This document shows, in pieces, positions 26,639 through 36,316 of a DNA stretch of 64,000 nucleotides. Origin of the DNA: Branchiibius cervicis (lineage in GTDB: Bacteria; Actinomycetota; Actinomycetes; Actinomycetales; Dermatophilaceae); contig NZ_JBHSWJ010000002.1 of the NCBI RefSeq assembly GCF_042661605.1, positions 3,720,001 to 3,784,000 of the forward strand. The letters are read 5' to 3'. Position numbers and translations under genes: made by a program. The first letter of the stretch is position 1; every line of letters begins with the position of its first letter. A model generated the notes under the pieces. It was not told the DNA's origin and ran no database searches. It saw only the letters and a list, made by a program, of their open reading frames with translations.

Positions 26639-27553
26639 ATGACGCGGCGACTGCTTGGTATGACTCTCGGATTGGCAACACTGGCAGGTGGGTTGACCGC
26701 ATGCGGTGGCGACGGATCCAGTGCCCCGTCGAGCAGCGGCGGGGCCGTGCACGTGGTGGCCTCGACCAACGTGTGGGGCGATGTCGCCAAAACCGTCGGC
26801 GGCGATGCGGTGCAGGTCACGTCTTTCATCAACGACCCCAGCCAGGATCCGCATGAGTACGAGGCGAGTGTCCGCAATCAGCTTGCGATCAAGAACGCCG
26901 GCATTGTGATCGAGAACGGCGGCGGGTACGACGATTTCATGACCAAGATGGTCAGCTCAGTCGGTGACAGCAACACGGTGCTCAATGCCGTCGAGATCTC
27001 CGGCAAGAAGGCGGCTGCGGGCGAGGACCTGAACGAACATGTCTGGTACGACTTCCCCACGGTCCTCAAGGTGGCCGGTGCCCTCAAGGACAAACTGGCG
27101 GCCCTGGACCCGGCGCACGCCAACACCTTCGCAACGAACCTGGCTCGATTCACCGATCAGGTGAAAACCCTGGAAGCGCAGACGAGTTCGGTGAAAGCTG
27201 CGCACGCGGGCGAACCGGTCGCGATCACCGAGCCGGTGCCGGGGTACATGTTGGAGGCGTGCGGTCTGGTCAACAAGACCCCCGAAGCGTTCAGCGCCGC
27301 GATCGAGGACGGTAACGATGTGTCCGTCGGCGTGCTGAACGACACCCTGAAGCTGTTCACCGCTCACCAGGTCAAGGCGCTGGTCTACAACGAGCAGACC
27401 ACCGGACCGATCACTCAGAAGGTGCTGGACACGGCGAAGAACTCGAAGGTACCCGTCGTGCCGGTGACCGAGACGATGCCGGACGGATCGACGTACGTTA
27501 CCTGGATGAAGAGCCAGCTGGACGCCCTGTCCAGCGCGTTGGGCCAGGCATGA
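26639..27553 (+). CDS. znuA: zinc ABC transporter substrate-binding lipoprotein
   Basis: 304 residues with signal and lipobox LTAC near residue 22. ZnuA/TroA ligand positions: His in DPSQDPHEYEAS, His in NEHVWYDFPT, and Glu in YNEQTTGPIT. The third canonical His is replaced by Glu in AITEPVPGYMLEACGL. There is no long His-rich loop. The operon with an ATPase, a permease and a Fur-family regulator supports zinc; manganese is less likely. The stop overlaps znuC. Confidence 0.88.
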   Translation: MTRRLLGMTLGLATLAGGLTACGGDGSSAPSSSGGAVHVVASTNVWGDVAKTVGGDAVQVTSFINDPSQDPHEYEASVRNQLAIKNAGIVIENGGGYDDFMTKMVSSVGDSNTVLNAVEISGKKAAAGEDLNEHVWYDFPTVLKVAGALKDKLAALDPAHANTFATNLARFTDQVKTLEAQTSSVKAAHAGEPVAITEPVPGYMLEACGLVNKTPEAFSAAIEDGNDVSVGVLNDTLKLFTAHQVKALVYNEQTTGPITQKVLDTAKNSKVPVVPVTETMPDGSTYVTWMKSQLDALSSALGQA

Positions 27554-28359
27554 CCACCCCCGCCCTGGAGTTGACCGACGCCGCCCTCGCGTACGGCGAT
27601 CGCGTCCTGTGGAGCGGGCTGAACCTGACCGTCGAACCGGGTGAGTTCATCGCCGTGCTCGGTCCCAACGGCTCGGGTAAGACGAGTCTGCTGCGCGCGA
27701 TCCTCGGCCTGCAGCACATCTCCGGCATGGTCCGGGTGGCTGGGGAGCCGGTGCATCGGGGTAACGAACACGTGGGTTATGTACCCCAGCATCGGTCGTC
27801 CGCTTCGGCGTTCGCGATCCGCGGCCGGGACCTGGTCCGGCTCGGCATCGACGGGAACCATTGGGGACCCGGTCGACGCAACGCCTCGGTCGAGGCGCGG
27901 GTCGACGAACTGTTGGAACAGGTGGGGGCCTCGTCCTACGCCGATGTGCCGATGTCGCTGCTGTCCGGAGGTGAGCAGCAGCGGCTGCGAATCGCCCAGG
28001 CGATCGCCAACCGGCCCGCGCTGTTGCTGTGTGACGAACCGTTGGTGTCGCTGGACATTCCGCACCAGCAGGCGGTCGTCCAGCTGATTTCGGACCAGCG
28101 GCACAACGACACGGCCACGCTCTTCATCACTCACGAGCTGAATCCAGTTCTGCCGTATTGCGATCGAGTGCTCTATCTGGTGGAAGGCAGCTTCCAGCTC
28201 GGAACAGTCGATGAAGTGATGAACGACGAGACGCTGAGCCGACTTTACGGGGCGCCGATCGAGGTCATCCGCCGCGGGGACCGGATCGTGGTGCTGGGCA
28301 CCGATGTCGCTGCCGGCGACACGCATCATCAGCACTGCCACCCGGGGGAGGAGCACTGA
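27550..28359 (+). CDS. znuC: zinc ABC transporter ATP-binding protein
   Basis: 269 residues. Walker A GPNGSGKTS, signature LLSGGEQQRL, Walker B LLLCDEPLVSLD, H-loop LFITHELNPVL. The C-terminal tail ends DTHHQHCHPGEEH, a His/Cys-rich stretch that could bind zinc. ATGA overlap with znuA and one-base overlap with znuB. Confidence 0.92.
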   Translation: MTTPALELTDAALAYGDRVLWSGLNLTVEPGEFIAVLGPNGSGKTSLLRAILGLQHISGMVRVAGEPVHRGNEHVGYVPQHRSSASAFAIRGRDLVRLGIDGNHWGPGRRNASVEARVDELLEQVGASSYADVPMSLLSGGEQQRLRIAQAIANRPALLLCDEPLVSLDIPHQQAVVQLISDQRHNDTATLFITHELNPVLPYCDRVLYLVEGSFQLGTVDEVMNDETLSRLYGAPIEVIRRGDRIVVLGTDVAAGDTHHQHCHPGEEH

Positions 28360-29210
28360 TGGACCGGATCTTCAACTTCAGTGACTACGCGGAACTGCTT
28401 CCGCTGGTTCAGAACTCGCTGATCGCGGCGATCGCCCTGGGCTTCCTCGGCGGACTCTTCGGCACCTTCGTGATGATGCGCGACCTGCCGTTCGCGGTGC
28501 ACGGGATCAGCGAGTTGTCCTTCGCGGGTGCCTCGGCTGCGCTGCTGTTCGGGATCAATGTCGTCGCGGGTTCGGTCATCGGATCGCTTCTGGCCGCAGG
28601 CATCCTGGGCTTCCTCGGGAGCCGAGCGCGCGACCGCAACTCGATCATCGGCGTACTCATGCCTTTTGGTCTTGGTCTCGGTGTGCTGTGTTTGTCCCTG
28701 TATCAAGGGCGGTCGGCCAACAAGTTCGGTCTGCTCCTCGGACAGATCGTGGCGGTCGACGACACCCAGCTGGCGGCGCTCCTGGTCGGTTCGGCCATCG
28801 CCATCGTCGCGCTGCTGATCATGTGGCGGCCGTTGCTCTTCGCCAGTGTCGACCCGGAGGTGGCGCAGGCCAGGGGTGTGCCGGTGCGGGCGTTGTCGCT
28901 GGCCTTCATGCTGGCGCTCGGTATCGCGGTCGCATTGTCGATCCAGGTGGTCGGTGCCCTGTTGGTGTTGTCGTTGTTGGTCACCCCGGCGGCGGCGGCG
29001 TTCCGGGTGACCGCATCCCCGGTGTGGGCGCCTGTGCTGGCAACGGTTTTCGCGCTCATCGCAATGGTCGGCGGCATCCTGCTGGCGACCGGTGCGAGTA
29101 TCCCGATCAGCCCCTATGTCACGACACTGTCGTTTCTGATCTATCTGATCTGCTGGGCGGTCGGTCGGGCCCGCAGTGCCCGCGGCTGGACCGCCCGGAG
29201 GCCGGCATGA
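28359..29210 (+). CDS. znuB: zinc ABC transporter permease
   Basis: 283 residues with eight or nine hydrophobic helices (e.g. LIAAIALGFLGGLFGTFVMM; VVGALLVLSLLVTPAAAA). ABC-3 family signature: GISELSFAGASAALLFG and the LLVLSLLVTPAA segment. Moves zinc across the membrane with ZnuA and ZnuC. The stop overlaps the zur ATG. Confidence 0.92.
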   Translation: MDRIFNFSDYAELLPLVQNSLIAAIALGFLGGLFGTFVMMRDLPFAVHGISELSFAGASAALLFGINVVAGSVIGSLLAAGILGFLGSRARDRNSIIGVLMPFGLGLGVLCLSLYQGRSANKFGLLLGQIVAVDDTQLAALLVGSAIAIVALLIMWRPLLFASVDPEVAQARGVPVRALSLAFMLALGIAVALSIQVVGALLVLSLLVTPAAAAFRVTASPVWAPVLATVFALIAMVGGILLATGASIPISPYVTTLSFLIYLICWAVGRARSARGWTARRPA

Positions 29211-29599
29211 GTCGCCGGGTCACGAAGCAAGGAGCGGCGGTCGAGGCGGCACTGGCCTCCGATACGACCTTCCGCAGTGCGCAGGAATTGCACGCGGGCT
29301 TGCGGGTGGACGGTCGGCCGATCGGTCTGGCCACGGTGTACCGGCAGTTGAACACCCTCGTCGAGGACGGGCGCGCCGACGTCGTGCAGGGCCCGGACGG
29401 TGAGAGCCGCTACCGGTTGTGCGGTCCGTCGGAGGCTGACTCCCATCACCATCACCTGGTCTGCCGGGTGTGCGGAGCCAGCGTCGAGGTGGCCAGCAGT
29501 GCCGTCGAGAAGTGGGCGTCGCAGATCGCCGCGGATGCCGGCTACACGCAGGTCAGCCACACCGTGGAGATCTTCGGTCAGTGCCCGCGATGCTCATAA
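29207..29599 (+). CDS. zur: zinc-responsive Fur-family repressor
   Basis: 130 residues. Winged helix in the N-terminal half (SAQELHAGLR; IGLATVYRQLNTLVEDG), metal sites in SEADSHHHHLVCRVCGASVE and the C-terminal CPRC. Two CxxC pairs form the structural zinc site. Being the last gene of the znu operon with a Zur-like box in front of znuA, it should repress its own operon when zinc is plentiful. Its 3' end overlaps the convergent photolyase gene by 22 bases. Confidence 0.9.
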   Translation: MSRRVTKQGAAVEAALASDTTFRSAQELHAGLRVDGRPIGLATVYRQLNTLVEDGRADVVQGPDGESRYRLCGPSEADSHHHHLVCRVCGASVEVASSAVEKWASQIAADAGYTQVSHTVEIFGQCPRCS

Positions 29600-30878
29600 C
29601 GCCGTAGCGTTTCCTCGCGTTCCGCCTTGTGGTCGATGATCGGCTCCGGGTAGTCGTCGGTCCCGAGTTCGGGGATCCACCGGCGCACGTACGCCCCCGT
29701 GGGATCGAACTTCTCGCCTTGGGTGGTCGGATTGAAGACCCGGAAGTACGGCGCGGCATCCGTTCCGGTGCCCGCAACCCATTGCCAGCCATGGTTGTTC
29801 GAGGCAATGTCACCGTCGATCAGCCGGTCGAGGAAGTAACGGGCGCCGTGCGGCCACCAGACGTGCAGATCCTTGGTCAGGAAGCTGGCGGTGATCATCC
29901 GGACCCGGTTGTGCATCCACCCGGTCTCGTTCAATTGCCGCATTCCCGCATCGACGATGGGGAAGCCCGTGCGGCCCTCTTTCCACGCCTCGAAGAGATC
30001 ATCGGGGTCGTCGTAGGGGATACCCAGCGGGTTCAGGTCCTGCCACGCGGAGCGCGGGTTGTGATGCAGGACGTCCGCGTAGAACTCGCGCCACGCCAGC
30101 TCGGTCGCGAATCGCTCGGCGCCCTTGCTCTTGCTGGTGATATCGGCCAGGAGGGTGCGGGGATGCAGGACGCCGTACTTCAAGTAGGGCGACAACCGGG
30201 AGGTTGCATCGAGGTCGGGACGATTGCGGTCGTCACCGTAATCGTCGATGTCGTCGAGGAATTCATGCCAGCGCGTGATCGCCGCGTCCTCGCCGGCGCC
30301 CGGAAGCTCGGGTGCTTCGCGGATCGCCTTGTCGAGCATCTTCGCCACTCGCCCGTCGGACTCCGCAGTCGCCCAATGCACGCGATCGACTTTGGCCGGT
30401 GCCGGCCAGCCGTGTTCACGCCAGGCCTTCGAGAAGGGGGTGAAGACCTTGTAGGGGTTGCCGCTGCCGTTGGTGATCAGCCCCGGTCCGACGGCGTACG
30501 GCGTTCCGGTCTCGACCAATTCGACCTCTGCGTCGTTGAGTGCGGCGGCAATCTTCCGGTCCCGTCGCGCGCCGTACGGAGTGGTTTCGCGGGTGACGTG
30601 CACCCGCTCGGCGCCGAGCTCGCGGGCCACCTTCGGGACCACGACGGCAGGGTCACCCAGGCGGATGACCAGTCGATCGGCGTACGCCGCGTTGGTCGCC
30701 TTGAGCGTCGCGGCCAGCCAGCCCCGGCGCGCCGGCCCCGCGGACTTCCAGAGCACCGGGTCGATGACGAAGAGGGGAAGGACGCCTGCGCTGCCGGCGT
30801 CTTCGTGCGCCTTGAGGAGCGCGGGTGGTCGTGGCGGCGCAGATCGCGACGCAGCCAGAGGATCGCGGGTTCATTCAC
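29578..30878 (-). CDS. phrB: deoxyribodipyrimidine photolyase (CPD class I type), frameshifted
   Basis: Repairs UV-induced pyrimidine dimers using light and FAD. About 433 residues after one missing base near 30819-30824 is restored (RRHDHP continues as ALLKAHEDAGSAGVLPLFVI). The antenna domain begins ILWLRRDLRRHDHP; the FAD domain has SRLSPYLKYGVLHPRTL, ELAWREFYADVLHHNPR, RQLNETGWMHNRVRMI and DIASNNHGWQWVAGTGTD. The GTG at 30878 gives the conserved N terminus. Stands alone. Confidence 0.9.
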
Positions 30879-30958
30879 GGGGCCTAGCCTCCCCGGTCCG
30901 CCGACGTACCGGCCACCTACCTGGGGGTCGGCGTACCTTCGGAGGGTTGGCGGCCCGC

Positions 30959-31633
30959 CTAGTCCGCGAGTTCGCCGACGGACGCCGCGATGGCGAGCGT
31001 GAGTAGACCGAAGGACACGGCGCGCACGATGGTGCGCACAGGATGGGTGTGGCCGAACTTGGCACCGACGAGCGAGGTGATGGACAAAGAGATGGTGACA
31101 GCGGCCAGGGTGACGATCAGCCGGTTGGACGGCGGCACCACGAGAGCGATCATCGCCGGCATGAAGGCGCCCACGGCAAAAGCGATCGCAGCGCTGAGTC
31201 CGGCCAGGATGGGGGCTTCGAAGTCGCGTTCGTCGATGTCGAGCTCGTCGGACATGTGCGCGGCCAGGGCGTTGTGCTGGGTGAGTTCGCCCGCGACGTC
31301 GTGCGCGAGACGCTCGCTCAACCCCTTCTCCAGGTAAATATCGACCAGCTCCTGGTACTCCTCGTCCGGCGACAGGGCGAGTCGGCGTTTCTCCTCGGCG
31401 ATCTCGGCCATGATGGCGTCTCGGTTGAAGGCTGCCTCGGTGTAGCGCATCGCGGCCATGGACGTCGCGCCGGCTGCGATGGCCACGGTCGCCGTGATGA
31501 TGATGGTGGTGCTGCGCAGATCGGCGGTGGCAAGACCGGACAACAGACCCGCGATCCCGAGGATTCCGTCGTTGACGTCGACCACGCGCTCGCGCCAGAT
31601 CTGCGCGCGGATCCGTGGGCTCACTTTTGCCAC
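30959..31633 (-). CDS. VIT1/CCC1-family metal transporter
   Basis: 224 residues with the family opening RERVVDVNDGILGIAGLLSG, a cytoplasmic acidic/helical segment (residues about 60-125, EEKRRLALSPDEEYQELVDI) that can bind metal, and a C-terminal helix group (ILAGLSAAIAFAVGAFMPAM; NRLIVTLAAVTISLSITSL). Five membrane helices expected. The family moves Fe2+ or Mn2+ out of the cytoplasm. The GTG at 31633 is chosen because TACGAT lies seven bases upstream. Confidence 0.85.
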   Translation of the reverse strand: MAKVSPRIRAQIWRERVVDVNDGILGIAGLLSGLATADLRSTTIIITATVAIAAGATSMAAMRYTEAAFNRDAIMAEIAEEKRRLALSPDEEYQELVDIYLEKGLSERLAHDVAGELTQHNALAAHMSDELDIDERDFEAPILAGLSAAIAFAVGAFMPAMIALVVPPSNRLIVTLAAVTISLSITSLVGAKFGHTHPVRTIVRAVSFGLLTLAIAASVGELAD

Positions 31634-31640
31634 AGCGCAG

Positions 31641-31646
31641 ATCGTA
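31641..31646 (-). promoter_or_regulatory. -10 hexamer TACGAT of the leaderless VIT1/CCC1 gene
   Basis: Seven bases upstream of the GTG at 31633 on the minus strand. Confidence 0.5.
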
Positions 31647-31664
31647 GTGCGGTGGACTCGGCGA

Positions 31665-32300
31665 TCAGCCCGCCTTGCGCAAAGCGGCCGGATCGATGTT
31701 GACGGTGCGCAGATACCTGTCCGCGCCACGGATCAGCTGGATGGTCCTAGGCAGGGTGAGCAGTACGGTGAGCAACGCGATGACGCCGAACCAGACGGCG
31801 GCGCGGTTGTGCGTCCAATTGGCGGCGATCAGGAACACCCAGATGACAGTGCTGAGCGGCAGACTCCACCGCAGTTGCCTTCGCTGCAGCGCGATCTTGC
31901 GAGCCGTGGTGGTCTCGACGTAGCGCAAGAATCGATCGGCGCTCGGTTCGCCGCGGCGGACCGCACGCCGCACGTGCCGCCGGTCACGACGAGACAAGCC
32001 CGCGGCCAGCGGAATCCATTGGCCCTTGTAACGCCGCCGCAGACGACGGATGAGGATCGTGACGACGAGCGCATAGAGAGCGATGAACAGAATCAGGAGC
32101 ACGACACCCAACACCACGTGCCGGGGGCCGTGGGTGCTGTGACGCGGATGATCAGGGCTGATCAGCCGCGCTACGAGGACGCCAACGACTGGCCCGACGA
32201 CCAGCGCAACGGCCATGTTGATCAACCATCGTGTGCGGGCTCGCTCCCACAGCTCGCGCACGCGACCTTCCAGCCCCGCGGGCACTGGCAACGGCTCCAT
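31665..32300 (-). CDS. four-helix membrane protein of unknown function
   Basis: 211 residues. Helices near 25-47 (WLINMAVALVVGPVVGVLVA), 62-84 (VVLGVVLLILFIALYALVV), 145-160 (LPLSTVIWVFLIAANW) and 168-190 (AVWFGVIALLTVLLTLPRTI). A strongly basic cytoplasmic loop lies between helices 2 and 3 (RRLRRRYKG; SRRDRRHVRRAVRRGE). I do not recognise a family. It precedes the VIT1/CCC1 gene on the same strand with only 31 bases between them and could be cotranscribed. Confidence 0.7.
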   Translation of the reverse strand: MEPLPVPAGLEGRVRELWERARTRWLINMAVALVVGPVVGVLVARLISPDHPRHSTHGPRHVVLGVVLLILFIALYALVVTILIRRLRRRYKGQWIPLAAGLSRRDRRHVRRAVRRGEPSADRFLRYVETTTARKIALQRRQLRWSLPLSTVIWVFLIAANWTHNRAAVWFGVIALLTVLLTLPRTIQLIRGADRYLRTVNIDPAALRKAG

Positions 32301-32363
32301 CGACGCCCCCTACGTTGATCGGAGAGCAATCCGTATCACGCATCGAGGTCAGCAACCGGTTGG

Positions 32364-33715
32364 CTACACCCGCCGGGGCGTCAGGAAGCCACCCCAGATG
32401 ATGTCGATGAAGTGGCGTTCGACCGGCGAAACCGGTTGTGGTGGCGAGCTACTGGGCGGGGTGGGGGGTCTGGACGATACGGTCACGCCACCGACGGTGG
32501 AGAGGGTGTGATGGGCGTCGCCGGTGACTTGGTAGTCGGGGTGTTCCTTGTCGTGGTTGCAGCGTTCGCACGTGCCCCGGCCGTTGGCTGCGCTGGTCGG
32601 CCCGCCGCCGGAAACAGGGCGGATGTGGTCGATGTGTTTGATCTCTGATTCGCAGAACGGGGTGCGGCAGCGTTGGTCCCGTAACCGGATGAACTCCCGC
32701 AGTAGGCCGTTGTAGGTGCGCGAGGTGGTTTCCATCCCCACCAACTCTTGGTGGTCGGGGGTGGTGAAGATCCGCCGGATCGCCGGCCCGTGCTCATCGG
32801 CGCACCTGCCGATGAGGTCTCGCGCGAACTGGCCGCTGATCGTGCCGTACCCCTCCAGGTGACCGGGGGCATCACCGGTCAGCGCGTCGATCGGCACCAT
32901 CAGATTGACCCGTACGTTCACCGGCGGCCGTTGCTCGGGGGCTGTGCCGGTCACCAGGGCGACGAGGCTGTCGGCCAGCCCGCGCCGCCGGTGCTGCTGG
33001 GTGCTCGTGCCGTTCTGGGTGGTCTTCGCGTTCTGGGAAGCTGTGGCCGCGGCTTGGAGGGCTTGCACGCAGGCCAGGCCGGTGGTCGCGGGCAAGAGGG
33101 CAGTCAAGCGCATCATCGAGCCCGGGGCCGAGCGCCAGGTCACGTGTCGGTCTTCCGCGGCGGCGATGGCGCGTACGTGCGCCAGATCCGGATCGAGGCG
33201 GGTCACCATCCCGCGAACGGCCTCACGCAGGCCGCGGTCACCGAGGTACTGCCAGCGCTCCTGTAACTCCTGCGTCGTGTGCGCGCGAGCGGCCGGGTCC
33301 AGGCCCTCGGTCTCACGGACCAGGATGGCCGCGCGCGTCTCGTCCAGGTGCCCGGCGCGCATCGCGGTCAGGATCTGCGGCATCTGGTGGACGATCACCC
33401 GCGCCTGGTGGACCAACCGGTGCCCGGACAGTGGATGACGCCGACGAGCGAGGGCGATTCCCGTCCCGGTGTGCCGGTCGTTGCGCTCGGCGGGCAGGCC
33501 GGGTCGGCGGGCACGGGTGTCCTCGCTGGAGGCGGCGGTCAGTTCGATCTGACGGGCGGTGATCGCATCTTGAGGTATTCGAGTTCTTGGATCAGGCCCT
33601 GCTGGATCCGTGGTGACTCGCCCTGCCCCGCAGTCGCGTTCACTTCCGCACGCCACCGCTGCACCAGCGCGATCGAGGCCTGCTCGGCCTCGTCCAGCAG
33701 GTGCTTTCCGTCCAT
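32364..33715 (-). CDS. DUF222 / 13E12-type HNH endonuclease, frameshifted
   Basis: About 450 residues after one base is added near 33568-33573, joining DEAEQASIALVQRWRAEV...LEYLK to DAITARQIELTAASSE. The middle is the DUF222 region (AGHLDETRAAILVRETEGLD). The C terminus is the HNH nuclease: CRTPFCESEIKHIDHIRP, GGGPTSAANGRGTCERCNHD. These genes are abundant, often multicopy, in actinobacteria and may be mobile, though function is unproven. The ATG at 33715 has TAGCGT six bases upstream. Confidence 0.87.
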
Positions 33716-33721
33716 GCAAAG

Positions 33722-33727
33722 ACGCTA
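33722..33727 (-). promoter_or_regulatory. -10 hexamer TAGCGT of the leaderless HNH gene
   Basis: Ends six bases before the ATG at 33715; supports that start, which is in a different frame from the rest of the gene because of the frameshift. The remaining ~190 bases up to the MurE start (33918) hold no further gene I can support. Confidence 0.55.
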
Positions 33728-33905
33728 TAACCGACCACCGACAACATCGTGCGAGACCATCTGCGGATGACCGTGGATCCGAAGAACCCGCTCACCCTTG
33801 CGCGGTTCGTGCGTGCGCGAGGTCGTGGCGACAAGATCTTCCTTCGATACCCACGTATTCCCTTCTCTAGCGGCGAGCCTAGATAGGGCAAGAGACACCA
33901 AGCGA

Positions 33906-33911
33906 TACGCT
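33906..33911 (+). promoter_or_regulatory. -10 hexamer TACGCT of leaderless murE mRNA
   Basis: Six bases before the GTG at 33918. Confidence 0.5.
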
Positions 33912-33917
33912 CGCGCG

Positions 33918-35344
33918 GTGATTCTGGATGGCCCGGCCCTGCGCGACGTACTCGGTGTTGCCGTACCCGAGGTGCAGGTCAGCGCGGTGACCAACGATTC
34001 GCGGGCGGTCAGCCCGGGCACGGCGTACGTCGCGATCAAGGGCTTCACGACCGACGGCGCCCAGTTCGTCCCCCAGGCCCTCGAGCAGGGTGCCACCCTC
34101 ATCGTGGCCGATCACCCGATCGATGGCGCTCCGACCGCCGTCGTGCCCGACACCCGGGCTGCGCTGGCACGCCTGGCCGTGGCCGTGAACGGCGACCCGT
34201 CGAAGGACCTCACCGTCTACGGCATTACCGGGACCAACGGCAAGACGACGAGTTCCTATGTGCTGCACGGGATCCTGACGGGCGCCTACGGGGCCGCGAA
34301 AACCGGTCTGCTGAGCACCGCTGAGATCATCGTGGGCCGCGACCGTCAGCCAGCTGTGCGTACGACGGGTGAGGCGCCCCTCGTGCAGGGTACCTTGGCG
34401 CGGATGCGGGACGAGGGCGTGCGGTACGTCGTCCTGGAGACCAGTTCGCATGGCATCGCACTACAGCGTGTCGCCGGAACCCATTACGCCGCAGCACTTT
34501 TCACCAACCTCTCGCGGGACCACCTCGACTTCCATCCGACAATGGAGGACTACTACCTGACCAAACGGCGGCTGTTCGAATGGACCGATGGACCGAAGCT
34601 GGCCAATGCCGATGACGAGTACGGCGACCGCTTGGCGGCCGAGATCCCCGGCACCCTGCGCTTCGGGACGGCCAGCGACGCCGACTACCGCGCCCTGGGC
34701 GTCGTACAGACGGGTGCCGGCACCGACTTCACACTGCGCACTCCACCCTGGAATTGCCGCTGCACATGCCGCTGCTCGGCGACTACAACGTCCTCAACGT
34801 CACCGGTGCTGCGGCGGTCGCTCTCGAGACCGGCATGGACCCGGATAGGTTGCAGCGAGCAGTTGCCGAAATGCCCCAGGTGCCGGGGAGATTCGAGCGC
34901 GTTCCCAATGATCGGGGCATCGAGATCATCGTCGACTACGCCCACACCGACGTCGGCCTGGCCGCCGTCCTCGACGTCGCACGCGCTGTGACCCACGGCC
35001 GGGTCATCGTCGTCTATGGCGCCGCTGGCCGCCGCGACCCGGCCAAACGTCCCAAGATGGGCGTGGTCGCTTCCGACAAGGCCGATATCGGGATCATCAC
35101 CACCGATGACTCCTACGACGAGTCGCCGGAGACCATCGCCGCCGAGGTGAAGGCCGGCGCACCGGAGCATGAGGTGATCCTCGATCGCCGGTCCGCGATC
35201 CAGAAGGCTCTGAACTATGCGCGACCCGGCGATCTGGTCCTGCTCGCCGGCAAGGGGCACGAACGGGTGCAGCACCTGCCCGACGGTGACGTCGACTTCC
35301 ACGACGCCACCGTCGCGACCGAACTACTCCGCGACAGAGGCTGA
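33918..35344 (+). CDS. murE: MurE-type UDP-MurNAc-tripeptide ligase, probably lysine-adding, frameshifted
   Basis: About 475 residues after adding one base near 34736-34745 (FTLR continues as HSTLELPLHMPLLG). The ATP loop is VYGITGTNGKTTSSYV. The Lys that becomes carbamylated is in YYLTKRRLFEW; GRFERV and VDYAHTD are also Mur-ligase motifs. The substrate-selecting motif, DNPR in diaminopimelate enzymes, reads DDSYDESP here, which indicates another third residue, most likely L-Lys. It adds the third residue of the cell-wall stem peptide. It stands alone, not in a division/cell-wall cluster, so a second murE elsewhere is possible. Confidence 0.85.
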
Positions 35345-36316
35345 TTCGCCCGCTACCCACGCCATGTCGGGATAACGGTCGCCTGCCGGCTGCAATGCCG
35401 ACAACGCCGCGAGCTGCTCGGCGGACAGTGACAGGGAGACCGCACCGACGTTCTCCTCCAGGTAGGAACGCCGCTTCGTCCCCGGGATCGGGATGACGTC
35501 GTCGCCCTGTGCCAGCAGCCAGGCCAGCGCAACCTGTCCTGGGGTGGCATCCATCGAGGCGGCGATCGAGGACACCTGCGCGACCAGGGCTCGGTTGCGC
35601 TCGATGTTCTCGGCCTGCCAACGCGGCAGGGTGGTTCGGAAGTCGTCCGTCCCCGGCGCGAGCGCCGCCGCCGACCCGGTCAGCATCCCGCGCCCCAGTG
35701 GGCTGTACGGCACGATCGCTGCGCCGATCTCCCGCGCAGCCACCACATCCGAGGCCTCGATGTCACGGCTGAAGACCGACCATTCCGACTGCAACGCCGC
35801 GATCGGGTGCACTGCTGCGGCCCGGCGCATCGTATCGGCCGACGCCTCGGAGATGCCCAGATGGCGCACCTTGCCGGCCGTGACCAGAGCGGCCATGGCC
35901 CCGACGGTCTCCTCGATCGGCACGTTCGGGTCGACGCGGTGCAGGTAGTACAGATCGATCACCTCCGTGCCGAGCCGCTGCAACGAGGCGTCGACCGCGC
36001 TGCGTACATAGTCGGGCGAGCCGTTGACCCCCGCCGGCAGACCGGTGTCGGGGTCGGTGACGATGCCGAACTTGGTCGCGAGCACCACCTCGGAGCGATG
36101 GTCGGCCAGGAACGAGGACAGGAGTTGCTCGTTGGCTCCGCCCATGCCGTACATGTCAGCGGTGTCGAAGAAGTTGACGCCGAGTTCCAACGCCCGGGAC
36201 AGCGTCGCCAGTGCCTCGGCAGAATCGGCCGGTCCGTAGGCGAAGCTCATGCCCATGCAGCCCAGGCCCAGCGCCGAGACGGACAGGTCGCCGATGGTGC
36301 GGTACGTCATGGTCAT
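35324..36316 (-). CDS. aldo/keto reductase
   Basis: 330 residues, TIM barrel. Catalytic tetrad visible: Asp and Tyr in NFFDTADMYGMG, Lys in VVLATKFG, His in IDLYYLHRVDP. The C-terminal NADPH-binding stretch IPIPGTKRRSYLEENVGAVS is typical. The start overlaps the stop of the MerR gene (ATGA), so the two are one operon and the regulator probably controls the reductase. The 3' end overlaps murE by 21 bases on the opposite strand. Likely detoxifies reactive carbonyls. Confidence 0.9.
   Translation of the reverse strand: MTMTYRTIGDLSVSALGLGCMGMSFAYGPADSAEALATLSRALELGVNFFDTADMYGMGGANEQLLSSFLADHRSEVVLATKFGIVTDPDTGLPAGVNGSPDYVRSAVDASLQRLGTEVIDLYYLHRVDPNVPIEETVGAMAALVTAGKVRHLGISEASADTMRRAAAVHPIAALQSEWSVFSRDIEASDVVAAREIGAAIVPYSPLGRGMLTGSAAALAPGTDDFRTTLPRWQAENIERNRALVAQVSSIAASMDATPGQVALAWLLAQGDDVIPIPGTKRRSYLEENVGAVSLSLSAEQLAALSALQPAGDRYPDMAWVAGESASVAE

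Noticed and set aside
30873..30960. Small gene between the photolyase and the VIT1/CCC1 gene
   Set aside because: The 80-base gap holds no start with a credible promoter or ribosome site and no recognisable product.
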